Source of the DNA: JACVRN01 sp963715565
Lineage (GTDB): Bacteria > Acidobacteriota > Blastocatellia > Pyrinomonadales > Pyrinomonadaceae
DNA length: 64,000 nucleotides
Direction: 5' to 3'
Assembly: GCA_963715565.1 (NCBI GenBank)
Contig: OY970256.1
Span: forward strand, 3,410,001 to 3,474,000
The position numbers and the translations under genes are program-made. Positions 50,880 through 59,017 of this stretch are shown here, piece after piece (position 1 is the stretch's first letter; every line of letters begins with the position of its first letter). The notes beneath the pieces were generated by a model. The model had not been told where the DNA came from, did not search any database, and saw only the letters and a program-made list of their open reading frames with translations.

Positions 50880-51350
50880 ATGAAAAAGATGAAAATGCGA
50901 ACACTTAAATCAATTCTTGTGTGCTTCTCCCTTCTTCTGGTGATGACTGTAGATTCATCTGCCGCGGTTGAATCTCGTAAGATTGACGAGGTCAGTAATT
51001 ATAATTGGGAAGACCTGATGTTACGCCTCGATTTTTGCGCCACCCTATTGCAAAACGAGCCTGCTGCTTCGGCCTACATTATTGTTTATGATGGACGGCG
51101 TAGCATGCGTGGTGAAGTTCAAGGTTGGATGGATTGTATAAAGAATTACATGGTCGAGCGTCGCGGCATGGATGCTAATCGAATCAAGATAGTGAATGGC
51201 GGCTATCGTGAAAATAAGACGATGGAAATGTGGCTCGTCACATCTGCCGATAGCCTACCTAAAGCTACACCGACGGTTAAGCCTAAAGATGTGAAGTTCA
51301 GAAAAGGTAGATTGACGAAAAAGAATTGGGAAAGCTTGTGTAATATTTAG
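50880..51350 (+). CDS. Uncharacterised exported protein
   Basis: 156 residues from the ATG at 50880. A signal peptide is present (TLKSILVCFSLLLVMTVDSSAA). The mature part contains ASAYIIVYDGRRSMRGEVQG and IKNYMVERRGMDANRIKIVNGGYRE, which loosely resembles OmpA/peptidoglycan-associated folds in its alternating strands and helices, but I do not recognise a family. Base composition is AT-richer than its left neighbours. Confidence 0.6.
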   Translation: MKKMKMRTLKSILVCFSLLLVMTVDSSAAVESRKIDEVSNYNWEDLMLRLDFCATLLQNEPAASAYIIVYDGRRSMRGEVQGWMDCIKNYMVERRGMDANRIKIVNGGYRENKTMEMWLVTSADSLPKATPTVKPKDVKFRKGRLTKKNWESLCNI

Positions 51351-51730
51351 GCAGGTTGAATCTTCAGCACGCAAGCCCCATCTAATCACTCATTCACCCC
51401 GGCGTCTGAGTATTTCGAGCAGTTTAGCCAACAACGAAAAGTTACGCTGCTATTGCTTCCCGCCGTTCCATTCGCCCTATCGTACCTTGAAGGTCTATAC
51501 GAAAAGCGTTGCTATAGCTTCCTCAAACTCTCCAGCTTCCTTTATAGCCTCCTGCTCCGCCCTTAGCGCCTTAACGTATTCGGCAGCTTTGCCTGTAACG
51601 CCTTCAGGATTGCAGTCGCTTATGTTCCTCTATACTAGAATGTTAGTATTCAAAAGAAACGTGTTGAGTATCTCTTGAGTACCTCAGAGGTCTGAAACAG
51701 TGTCGAAATCAGCATAGAAAGCTCTTAAAG
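51351..51730. other. Gene-free stretch before the disrupted glycosyltransferase
   Basis: It has mixed composition and short open frames only. I see no tRNA, repeat or promoter that I can support. It should be host chromosome, lying left of the integration point. Confidence 0.35.
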
Positions 51731-51910
51731 TTGCCAATTTTCACGGGAAAAAGCATTGTCTGCTTCGGCGGCGAGGATTGGTGGTATCACCACCCGCATT
51801 CGAAGAACCATTTGATGAAGAGGTTTGCGCGTGCCGGAAACCGTGTGGTCTTCTGTCACTTACGGGCGTGGCAACCACAGTTGACGCTCGTTCCCAGTGT
51901 TGTGTGTTAG
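51731..51910 (+). pseudogene. 5' fragment of a glycosyltransferase gene, cut by island integration
   Basis: The frame from the TTG at 51731 gives SIVCFGGEDWWYHHPHSK then NHLMKRFARAGNRVVF, the hallmark N-terminus of family 4-type glycosyltransferases (GEDWWYH followed by LMKRFA). After about residue 41 the family resemblance stops and 18 unrelated residues lead to a stop at 51908. The break lies close to 51855, just before the integrase region, so the gene was probably split by integration. The rest may lie beyond the right edge of the window. Confidence 0.75.
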
Positions 51911-51964
51911 GTAAGGGTTATTTCGTTTGGGCACCTATTGGGCACCCCAAAGCGAGAAAGATAA

Positions 51965-51999
51965 AAAAGGGCGTCTAAGACTTTAAGCCTGACGCCCTT
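51965..51999 (-). terminator. Rho-independent terminator of the integrase gene
   Basis: On the minus strand AAGGGCGTC / GACGCCCTT pairs over a 15-nt loop and is followed by TTTTTTAT. It lies about 18 bp after the integrase stop. Confidence 0.85.
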
Positions 52000-52016
52000 A
52001 ATCCTCAATTGCCTAT

Positions 52017-53339
52017 TCAGCAGGGGCGACTCTCTCGACCTTCGACGTTAGCCTCAACAATTAGCGGCTTATCCTCGCCTTCTGCCTCTCGCGTATAGAC
52101 AATCGCGCCCAACGTTTCGACGGCCTCAATCTGCATACTAGGAAGAACATGAGTGTACGTTTCAAGCGTCCGCGAAATGTCAGCGTGTCCAAGCCTTTCG
52201 CTTACTGCTTTCACGTTGACCTTGCGGGCGATTGCGAGCGTAGCCATAGAGTGACGCATCGTGTAAAGGCGATAGAGTTTTGGCTCAAGCCCCACTCGCT
52301 TAACTATCTCGCGGAAAATGTCTGTTAGAAGGTATTGATAGACAGGCTCGCCGGTCTGATTTGGAAACACTAAGTCATTATCTTGCCAACGTGCCCCACG
52401 CTGTTTCCTGTAATTCTCGACTGTGAGCTTTTGTAGCCTTAACCGTCGCACCAACTCTCCGCTAATTGTAATGTTCCTGACGCTGCTTGCGGTTTTAGGT
52501 TCATCAAACCACCACCCGCCTTTCGCTGAATCGCGTATGGCGACACGCTGAACCCTTATGTGCGCCGGATTGTCCTCTAGGTGAAGGTCGGAAAACTGAA
52601 GCCCGCAATACTCTTCGGGGCGCATCCCTGTCTCAAAAGCAACGTAGAATATACAGCCGTAAGGAATCCTCAACGGGCGCTCCGCCTGATACTCTTCCCA
52701 CTTCTGGAAGAACAGCCGGATTTCCCTCTCAGTGAAAGTTACCATCTTCTGACGGGTAGGTTTGCGAACCATTACGTTTTCCATCGGATGACGACTTAGC
52801 TCGCCCGTCCTAACGCCCCAATTAAAAGCCATTCGTAAGTGAACGTGAACGCGCTGGATTGTTGCTTGAGACAAAGGCTTTTCAGTCCGGGGCGAAATCT
52901 GCTTTTGCAGCGTGGTGTATAAGTCCTGAATATCAGCGGCAATGATACTGCGAACGCGCTTGTGTCCGAGGAAAGGATAAACCCATGCCTTAAACGCTCG
53001 CGTTACTTTGCCGTGTACGTATGGTTTGACCCTGTGTGCGTGCGCCTCGCTCAAGAATCGCTCTATGAAGATGCGGAGAGTTTCGTTAGTGTCAACGATA
53101 CCTTTGCCGCGATTCTTCTGCACCACGACCCGCGACAAGTCCGCGTCAGCCTCTTTGAGCGTGCGCCAAGTTTTTTTATATCTCTTCTTGCTCCCGTTGG
53201 TATCTGTATGCGAGTGAACACGTACCATGAATTGATGCGGCCCGCGCTCAATTATCTGGCCCTGTGGCCGCTCGTGTTTGATGGGGTATTGCTTCCCCTT
53301 TGGCTTCTTGCCGTCGGAGTTATTAGAATTAGTCTGCAT
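52017..53339 (-). CDS. Tyrosine recombinase (phage-type integrase)
   Basis: 440 residues. The ATG at 53339 follows AAAGGAGTC and is preferred to a start at 53405. An N-terminal arm-binding region (about 20-70) precedes the core-binding domain and the catalytic domain. Catalytic residues: Arg in TGMRPEEYCGL, Arg in YTMRHSMATLA with Tyr replacing the usual His, His in RLGHADIS, and the nucleophile Tyr in ETYTHV. It is adjacent to the island's left end, so it most likely integrates and excises the island. A terminator follows. Confidence 0.93.
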   Translation of the reverse strand: MQTNSNNSDGKKPKGKQYPIKHERPQGQIIERGPHQFMVRVHSHTDTNGSKKRYKKTWRTLKEADADLSRVVVQKNRGKGIVDTNETLRIFIERFLSEAHAHRVKPYVHGKVTRAFKAWVYPFLGHKRVRSIIAADIQDLYTTLQKQISPRTEKPLSQATIQRVHVHLRMAFNWGVRTGELSRHPMENVMVRKPTRQKMVTFTEREIRLFFQKWEEYQAERPLRIPYGCIFYVAFETGMRPEEYCGLQFSDLHLEDNPAHIRVQRVAIRDSAKGGWWFDEPKTASSVRNITISGELVRRLRLQKLTVENYRKQRGARWQDNDLVFPNQTGEPVYQYLLTDIFREIVKRVGLEPKLYRLYTMRHSMATLAIARKVNVKAVSERLGHADISRTLETYTHVLPSMQIEAVETLGAIVYTREAEGEDKPLIVEANVEGRESRPC

Positions 53340-53427
53340 CTGGACTCCTTTTCTTGAACGGGAAGGGATGGGAAGGATGCAAGGGACGGGGAGTGTTAGC
53401 AGCATTCGCCCGTCCCATTCTTTGTTG

Positions 53428-53739
53428 TCAGTATTCGCTCGGTAACATAATCGTCGTTGCGCTTCGGTCAGCCTCAGAGATTATCCAAATCTTTACGCCG
53501 TTCGCGGTCTTGTAGGCGCTGAAAATCCGTAGCGATTTATCCACGCTGAAAAGATTTTCTTTGTGGTCTTCGTCGCAGAGTTCGCCTTGTTCAAGCCTCA
53601 CGTGACGGCTGATAAATTCCTGCGCCGACTGTCTGGCCTCTTCAAGAGCTTCGATTGCGCCGGGAGTCATATACAAGCGCCCCAAAGGGAAGCAAAGAAT
53701 TGTCTCTGTTGTGGCCGTAGTGCTATTGTTGGTTTGCAT
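53428..53739 (-). CDS. Uncharacterised small island protein
   Basis: 103 residues. The N-terminal TTATTETILCFPLGRLYMTP and EEARQSAQEFISRHVRLEQG suggest a helical, acidic protein with a beta-rich C-terminus (SLRIFSAYKTANGVKIWIIS). No family is recognised. It lies 88 bp upstream of the integrase gene on the same strand, as small accessory genes often do in such elements. Confidence 0.6.
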   Translation of the reverse strand: MQTNNSTTATTETILCFPLGRLYMTPGAIEALEEARQSAQEFISRHVRLEQGELCDEDHKENLFSVDKSLRIFSAYKTANGVKIWIISEADRSATTIMLPSEY

Positions 53740-53815
53740 CTAATTTTCTCCGGTTTGGGAAAGTTGGTGTAAAGGAGAGGCAAGTGTGAATCAGATACTT
53801 ACCTCTCTGCTTGCT

Positions 53816-54121
53816 TTACGCGGCCTGTAGCGTCAAAGCAATTCTCTGCGCTTCAAGTTTGGTTGACATTCGCATTACGTGATAACCAGCCGCCACGCTT
53901 AGGTGCTTACAGGCGATATTGTTCATGCCCGCTTTACACGTACAGTGTCCGAATCTCTTTCCATCCCTACGAACGAAGAAATCAACTATGTAGCGTGCGC
54001 CAGTTTCCCGGTTTGTTACATGGTATTGACGAAGAAAGGTGGAAGGTTGAACGTATAGATTGCCTGCTTTGGCTCTCTCGGTTGCTTTGGCTAACTGCTG
54101 GGCATTAATTAGTTCAATCAT
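53816..54121 (-). CDS. SWIM zinc-finger protein
   Basis: 101 residues. The C-terminal half contains HCTCKAG followed by NIACKHLSVAAGY, that is CxC...CxH, the SWIM zinc-finger signature. SWIM fingers bind DNA or proteins and occur in transposases and in small plasmid or phage proteins. A perfect sigma70-type promoter with operator-like repeats lies just upstream, and the excisionase-like gene diverges from it. Confidence 0.85.
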   Translation of the reverse strand: MIELINAQQLAKATERAKAGNLYVQPSTFLRQYHVTNRETGARYIVDFFVRRDGKRFGHCTCKAGMNNIACKHLSVAAGYHVMRMSTKLEAQRIALTLQAA

Positions 54122-54166
54122 TCTTGGTGCTCCTATTATGTTGCCGGGTTCGCTATCCGGTGTTAA

Positions 54167-54203
54167 GATAATTATACAAGTTATCTATCCATTGTCAAGA
54201 TAA
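54167..54203 (-). promoter_or_regulatory. Consensus promoter for the SWIM gene with GATAA operator-like sites
   Basis: On the minus strand TTGACA (54193-54198) and TATAAT (54171-54176) are both perfect matches at 16-bp spacing. GATAA/TTATC repeats at 54167-54171, 54181-54185 and 54199-54203 overlap or flank it. They lie in the divergent region in front of the HTH gene, so that protein may bind here. Confidence 0.75.
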
Positions 54204-54215
54204 TAATGGGGGATT

Positions 54216-54437
54216 ATGAGCAAAAAAGCGAAGAAAGATGAAGATGTTATGAGCGATTTAATTAGTCAGGCGGAGGCTGGTAGAATACGTGGCGTGTCGA
54301 GAGCAGCTATACGTGATTTGATACGCAGAGGCCGTTTACGCTCATTTAATCTGGCTGGACGTGAATTAGTTTACCGAAGCGAAGTTGAATCCTTTGAGAA
54401 CGAGACTCCCGGCCCAAAGAAGAAGAATAAAGAATAG
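54216..54437 (+). CDS. Excisionase-like helix-turn-helix protein
   Basis: 73 residues. SDLISQAEAGRIRGVSRAAI and RDLIRRGRLRSFNLAGRELV form the compact winged-helix (excisionase/MerR-like) domain that binds DNA. The lysine-rich N- and C-termini (KKAKKDED; PKKKNKE) are usual. As part of an integrative element it may control excision, transcription of the divergent SWIM gene, or both. It begins a plus-strand run of five genes. Confidence 0.8.
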   Translation: MSKKAKKDEDVMSDLISQAEAGRIRGVSRAAIRDLIRRGRLRSFNLAGRELVYRSEVESFENETPGPKKKNKE

Positions 54438-54445
54438 AGGTTAAT

Positions 54446-54652
54446 ATGGCAGAGATACGCAATGAGAGAATAGAAGAAGCCGTTGAAGATGGCGCAAAGG
54501 CTTTCTGGGCAATTATCGCCAAGCGGTTTCCAGAAGCCACGTCGGGCGACTTCCCTCCTGATGCTGAGCTTGCTCTGACTACAGCATTAGAGAAAGCGGT
54601 TCGCGTATGGCTGGATTTTAATGTGCTATCAGATGATGAAGTAGTAAACTAA
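54446..54652 (+). CDS. Uncharacterised small protein
   Basis: 68 residues, acidic and helical (AEIRNERIEEAVEDGAKAFW). It starts 8 bp after the HTH gene, so it is probably cotranscribed. I do not recognise a family. Confidence 0.55.
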   Translation: MAEIRNERIEEAVEDGAKAFWAIIAKRFPEATSGDFPPDAELALTTALEKAVRVWLDFNVLSDDEVVN

Positions 54653-54670
54653 AGGCAGGCAGAGGCTCTT

Positions 54671-54976
54671 ATGATTCTAAGACCGACAAAATTCGCCATA
54701 GACCTACTTGGAGACCAGCTTTTTGACGGATACACTCAAGGCGATGAGTGGAATGGTTGGTCTTGTCCTTACTTCACTTCTAAGCAAGCGGAATATATCG
54801 TTCAGGCTCACAATGGGAAGGGACTTAAGGCTTGGTACGATGCTAATTCTGATAGCTTTTCATTTGAGATTGAGGCCAGTGACGAAATTGATTCGTTTCC
54901 GGCGCAGGAGATAGAAGGAATGAAGGTTTATCCAATCGGCGCAAGGTGCTGGATTTGGGAAGAAGCGGTATTATAA
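54671..54976 (+). CDS. Uncharacterised small protein
   Basis: 101 residues. It begins ILRPTKFAIDLLGDQLFDGY and contains YFTSKQAEYIVQAHNG and IGARCWIWEEAVL. It is acidic, with no membrane segment and no family that I recognise. It starts 18 bp after the previous gene. Confidence 0.55.
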   Translation: MILRPTKFAIDLLGDQLFDGYTQGDEWNGWSCPYFTSKQAEYIVQAHNGKGLKAWYDANSDSFSFEIEASDEIDSFPAQEIEGMKVYPIGARCWIWEEAVL

Positions 54977-55034
54977 ATCCATATAATGTAGTTATGAGAT
55001 AAATTTGCCCTACATATTGACATTGAGGGGTTTT

Positions 55035-55460
55035 GTGGCAGATACTTTCACACGCCAACGACGGAGCGAGATAATGGGCCGCATCCGTTCAACGGATACC
55101 GTGCCAGAGTTAATGGTTCGCTCCCTACTTCATCGCGCGGGCTACAGATTTCGACTACATTCAAAGATTCTACCCGGCAAGCCAGATATCGTGCTGCCGC
55201 GATACAAAACTGTTATTTTTGTGCATGGCTGTTTATGGCATGGACATGAGAATTGCAGACGCGGGCGACGACCGAAAAGCAACACTGGTTATTGGAATTT
55301 GAAAATAGACAGAAACATAAGCCGCGATGCAGCCAATGCCGAGTTGCTCAAAGCTCAGGGATGGAAGCGCATTGTTGTTTGGGAATGTGAGTTAAAAAAT
55401 CCAGAATCTCTAATGCAGAGATTAATCCCGCAGCTAACCCATGAAAACTCCTCATACTAA
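55035..55460 (+). CDS. vsr: Very-short-patch-repair type endonuclease (Vsr), first copy
   Basis: 141 residues from the GTG at 55035, which has GAGGGG upstream; a TTG at 55005 is less likely. The Vsr hallmarks are RRSEIMGRIRSTDTVPE, GKPDIVLPRYKTVIFVHG with the active-site Asp, and CLWHGHENC with the catalytic and zinc residues. Vsr nicks DNA at T:G mismatches that arise where 5-methylcytosine deaminates. It overlaps the following methylase gene by 20 bases, as expected for a vsr-dcm pair. Confidence 0.92.
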   Translation: MADTFTRQRRSEIMGRIRSTDTVPELMVRSLLHRAGYRFRLHSKILPGKPDIVLPRYKTVIFVHGCLWHGHENCRRGRRPKSNTGYWNLKIDRNISRDAANAELLKAQGWKRIVVWECELKNPESLMQRLIPQLTHENSSY

Positions 55461-56508
55461 TAAAGTCCCATTCAAAGCCGCATCATTTTTTTCCGGCATT
55501 GGAGGATTCGACTATGGTTTCAAGCAGGCTGGATTTGAGGTTTCGTTTCAATGTGAGATTGACGAATTCTGTAGGGAAATTTTAGAGAAGCAATGGCCCG
55601 GAGTGCCTCGCAGCGAAAACATCAAAGATTTAACCAAGGATTCAAACCATGCAACAATCCCTATTTCAGACGTCTGGCTCGGAGGATTCCCATGTCAAGA
55701 CGTCTCAGTTGCTAGAATGGGGCCGAGAGCAGGGCTTAAAGGGGCACGCTCTGGACTCTTTCACGATTTTGCTGAACTACTTGAAAGATGCCGTCCCAAA
55801 GTTTTTATTATCGAAAACGTTCCGGGCCTCCTTTCTTCCCACAAAGGACGAGACTTCGGAACCATTATACGAACGCTGGCCGACATCGGGTATAGTCTCG
55901 GATGGCGTGTGCTTAACAGCAAAAACTTCGGAGTCCCCCAATCGCGCAGCAGAGTCTACATTGTCGGATGTTATAGAGACAGACGAGGTCCCGTCGAGAT
56001 ACTTTTTGAGCCCGAATGCGGCCAAGGGTATGCTGAGGCGGGCAAATCGGATGGGAAGACCGCTCTTTCCCCCTTTAAGGAAAGCCTTGGAGATTTTGTC
56101 AAAGGCCCCGTCTTCCAAAGAATAGCATACTGCTTATATGCATGCTCCGCCCGTCATACAGGTACGGACTGGAGCCGCACCTATGTTACTTATCCTGACG
56201 GAAGGGTTCGGAGATTAATCCCCCGTGAGTGTGAAGGTGTGATGGGATTCCCAGTAGGCTGGACCCGCCCCGTGGCCACGTCCCATGCCAACGACGACCC
56301 AGATGATATTGACACGTTGCGGTACCAAGCGCTTGGGAACGCTGTGACCCCGCCGGTAGCCAAGTGGTTAGGAGAGCGAGTGGCGCGATACTTAAAGATG
56401 ACGCAATCAGATTCCCAGCCCGATGCTAAAGCATCTCGGACCGAAGTCCGAGCAACTGAGGACGCGGCCACTGTTGTCTGTCCGCCGGTAGCCGCTCACC
56501 CGGTATAA
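55441..56508 (+). CDS. dcm: DNA (cytosine-5)-methyltransferase, first copy
   Basis: 355 residues. Conserved blocks: ASFFSGIGGFDYGFKQAGF (SAM binding), GGFPCQDVSV with the catalytic Cys, VFIIENVPGL, NFGVPQSRSRVYIVG and ALGNAVTPPVAKWL. The target recognition region is short. It methylates C5 of cytosine in an unknown sequence. It overlaps vsr and its 3' end overlaps the converging HNH gene by 83 bases. The tail after AKWLGERVARYL (about 45 residues) is low-complexity and probably unfolded. Confidence 0.93.
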   Translation: MKTPHTNKVPFKAASFFSGIGGFDYGFKQAGFEVSFQCEIDEFCREILEKQWPGVPRSENIKDLTKDSNHATIPISDVWLGGFPCQDVSVARMGPRAGLKGARSGLFHDFAELLERCRPKVFIIENVPGLLSSHKGRDFGTIIRTLADIGYSLGWRVLNSKNFGVPQSRSRVYIVGCYRDRRGPVEILFEPECGQGYAEAGKSDGKTALSPFKESLGDFVKGPVFQRIAYCLYACSARHTGTDWSRTYVTYPDGRVRRLIPRECEGVMGFPVGWTRPVATSHANDDPDDIDTLRYQALGNAVTPPVAKWLGERVARYLKMTQSDSQPDAKASRTEVRATEDAATVVCPPVAAHPV

Positions 56509-57592
56509 TTCCAACATGTTTTTCTAAGACATCCAAACTGAATTCGGGTTCGGATTCCAAGATTTCTGTCTTTACATCCTCAGAGATTGTTGAAACGTAA
56601 TCTCTTCCATTATGGTAGATACGGATAATGTCCTCATCAAAAGCCCAATGGTGAATTTTGCACAAGCAAAGGCCGTTAAAAATTTCATCAAGGTCATATT
56701 CGCTCCACGGTAAAATATGAGCAGCGTCAACGCCGGGATTGATTTTACCCGGTATCTTCGGAAAGTAGGCGCCGCAAACAAAGCATGTTGCATGGTAGGC
56801 ATCACGCACTTCCTGCCTAAACCTTGCACTTGCAGGCCCCCTAGCATTGGCCCAGCGCTTCCATTCTTTTGCTGCGCGTTTCTTTAGTTCAATGTCTTCA
56901 GGGTCTACAGCCTCAACTTGTATGAGCGGCTGGGGAACTTGATAGTTTAATGCGTCTGCAAGCTTAGGCAACACATCGCCACGTTCGCTGTAGACAATTC
57001 CTAGGTCGTCGCTTCTATCAGAGATTACCCTCTGAATAGCAGCAACCAGCTTACGTGTTTTATTAGTCACCTGACCGCTGCGCACCATAGCCTCATGTCG
57101 GCCAAGTAATGCTGCAATATCTTCTGGGAACTCGCCTCTTCGTGCCCAAATCTCTTGTAGCATATCTGCCCTTAGCCTAAGGTCCTCCTCTTCGGCTCGG
57201 TGTGAGCCATTGAGTATAGTTATCCTGCTAACATTCAGAATAGCAACATTAGGATTTACTCTTGCAAGACTATCAATCTCAATATGCTCTACGGCATAAG
57301 CCCCTTCTTGCATTACCGGCTCCCCTACGCCTAATACAGCATCTTCTCTTGCAGGGTCGGGCATCATAAAGGTAGCCGCAAGTTGCTTTTGAATTTGTAT
57401 GTCGGCCCCATATTTTCGCAGCCGAGGCTTGCCTCCCTGTATTCTAAGGATAATGCGTGTGTGGATTAGCAATTCGCCGGGAAGGTCTAAGCTGAAGACA
57501 TACCCCTCTAAGTCACGTGCACGGGTATCATTATGATAACCGCTCAATTCATACTCGCCCCTTCCTCCGCTTGTACGTCGCGAAATACGCAT
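56426..57592 (-). CDS. HNH restriction-type endonuclease
   Basis: 388 residues. The C-terminal HNH domain is at about 275-335: ATCFVCGAYFPK, VDAAHILPWSEYDL and FNGLCLCKIHHWAFDED. The N-terminal three quarters is of unknown fold (GEYELSGYHNDTRARDLEGY; GVGEPVMQEGAYAVEHIE) and may recognise DNA. It converges on dcm copy 1 and overlaps it by 83 bases, as in many restriction-modification pairs where nuclease and methylase are adjacent. It may be the restriction partner of that methylase. Confidence 0.85.
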   Translation of the reverse strand: MRISRRTSGGRGEYELSGYHNDTRARDLEGYVFSLDLPGELLIHTRIILRIQGGKPRLRKYGADIQIQKQLAATFMMPDPAREDAVLGVGEPVMQEGAYAVEHIEIDSLARVNPNVAILNVSRITILNGSHRAEEEDLRLRADMLQEIWARRGEFPEDIAALLGRHEAMVRSGQVTNKTRKLVAAIQRVISDRSDDLGIVYSERGDVLPKLADALNYQVPQPLIQVEAVDPEDIELKKRAAKEWKRWANARGPASARFRQEVRDAYHATCFVCGAYFPKIPGKINPGVDAAHILPWSEYDLDEIFNGLCLCKIHHWAFDEDIIRIYHNGRDYVSTISEDVKTEILESEPEFSLDVLEKHVGIIPGERLPADRQQWPRPQLLGLRSEML

Positions 57593-57697
57593 GTCGCTCT
57601 CCTATGTGGAAGGTAGAAGTTTGCTCACCAGACTTCTGCTAGCTTGAGGCATTGCTTAAAATCACGAATGGCTTTACGGATAAACCCACTTAACCAT

Positions 57698-58129
57698 TCA
57701 GCTTTTACTAAGAGCTTTATTGCCACAAAACCAAGATGAAACAATTTTTTCCAGTTGTTCTGGATTTATTGTTTGGCATTCCCAAATTATCCGAACAGTC
57801 CAACCCGTTTCTTTTAGTTTTAACTGATTCTTTCTATCTCTCTCTATAGACCGTCTAAATTTTTCTAGCCAAAAATCTGTTTTAGTAGCGGGGACGTTTG
57901 CTCTCTTACATCCAGCATGGCGGTGCCAAAAACATCCATGAACAAAAATTACGGTTCTATGTTTTAACAGAACAACGTCTGGACAGCCGGGTAGTGAACG
58001 CTTATTTAGTTGATATCGGAATCCTAAGCTGTAAAGGATTTTTCGTACTGCTATTTCAGGAGAAGTTCCGCGACTTTTTATACGTCGCATGTTCCAACTT
58101 CTCTTTTCTGGCGTGAGATTATCGGCCAT
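57698..58129 (-). CDS. vsr: Very-short-patch-repair type endonuclease (Vsr), second copy
   Basis: 143 residues from the ATG at 58129. Hallmarks: RSWNMRRIKSRGTSPEIAVR, GCPDVVLLKHRTVIFVHG and CFWHRHAGC, with the active-site Asp and the His/Cys set. It clearly differs from the copy at 55035. It is the last gene of the minus-strand five-gene operon and lies 46 bp after the DUF6339-like gene. Confidence 0.9.
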   Translation of the reverse strand: MADNLTPEKRSWNMRRIKSRGTSPEIAVRKILYSLGFRYQLNKRSLPGCPDVVLLKHRTVIFVHGCFWHRHAGCKRANVPATKTDFWLEKFRRSIERDRKNQLKLKETGWTVRIIWECQTINPEQLEKIVSSWFCGNKALSKS

Positions 58130-58175
58130 CAACTGTTTTCAGATAGAAGAACTAATATTAATAGGCACAAAAATT

Positions 58176-59000
58176 TCATTCTTCTTCAGACAAGTCATCG
58201 CCCGGCAAATCCTCAAATTCAGGCGACATTCCGTTTTCAATCTGAAGGTAACGTTTGTGAAGGAATTTTTTTATATCCTGCCGACTCAGATTATCGAGAA
58301 CGCAAAATCCGCCGTGAAGATTTAGCGAACTTATTAAGTTCCTGATTTTAACTCGGCCTTCATTGCCACTGTTGATTAACTCATCCTTATCAAGCAGAAA
58401 TTCTAAAATACCGTGCAGTACATCTTTATTTCTACCTAAACTTCTTTCGAGCGTTCCTCTTGCAATATCAAGTTTAGCCAACAAAACGGCAGTTAATTCG
58501 AAGGGGTTTTGTCTCTTACTATCGTAAGTAAGAAACGCAAACCACCAAAGTCTTGCCAGCCCATTCCTTACAAGTGCACGACTTGCATTCGACTGAATAA
58601 AATAGTGTTCTGTAATATACGTCTTTATTTTTTTCCTTCTTTCTTCAAGAGAATCATTCTTAAACTTTGTTTCGACCCTCCAGCGAGCCCTCATATAGTC
58701 CCAAGAGGTGAAATGCGTCATGTATGTCCAGAACCTTGGGTCGGAGGCCTGCGTACGGGAGAGTTGCGGACGAAAGGCTTCAAAAAGCAATTTTGAATTT
58801 TCAATATCGTATAAATCCCCGTCCGTCGGCATATTAAGTTTTAGCTTGTCCTTTATTTCTATCTGTGAAGGTATTTCATAGTTTCGGAGTTTATAAACTT
58901 CCGGCACCCATATTCGGTCTTGTTCATACTTCTCCATATTCTTTTCTAAATCACCCTTAAGGGTAGTTTCAAATCGTTCAGTGAAAATTTTTTGCCGCAT
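58176..59000 (-). CDS. Unknown protein, possibly DUF6339-like
   Basis: 274 residues, soluble, helical and charged. The central part has SDPRFWTYMTHFTSWDYMRA and ASRALVRNGLARLWWFAFLT, with several conserved-looking Trp and Tyr residues. It resembles proteins annotated as DUF6339, but this is from memory and weak. It starts 17 bp after the previous gene, which shows it belongs to the methylase-ATPase operon. No catalytic motif is evident; it could be a substrate or DNA adaptor. Confidence 0.55.
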   Translation of the reverse strand: MRQKIFTERFETTLKGDLEKNMEKYEQDRIWVPEVYKLRNYEIPSQIEIKDKLKLNMPTDGDLYDIENSKLLFEAFRPQLSRTQASDPRFWTYMTHFTSWDYMRARWRVETKFKNDSLEERRKKIKTYITEHYFIQSNASRALVRNGLARLWWFAFLTYDSKRQNPFELTAVLLAKLDIARGTLERSLGRNKDVLHGILEFLLDKDELINSGNEGRVKIRNLISSLNLHGGFCVLDNLSRQDIKKFLHKRYLQIENGMSPEFEDLPGDDLSEEE

Positions 59001-59017
59001 GTTTTTATCCGCTACTG

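Noticed and set aside
51351..51730. A tRNA as the island attachment site
   Set aside because: No cloverleaf can be drawn here; the glycosyltransferase fragment at the boundary is a better target.
55649..56125. A second plus-strand gene inside dcm copy 1
   Set aside because: Shadow frame within the methylase, no independent motif.
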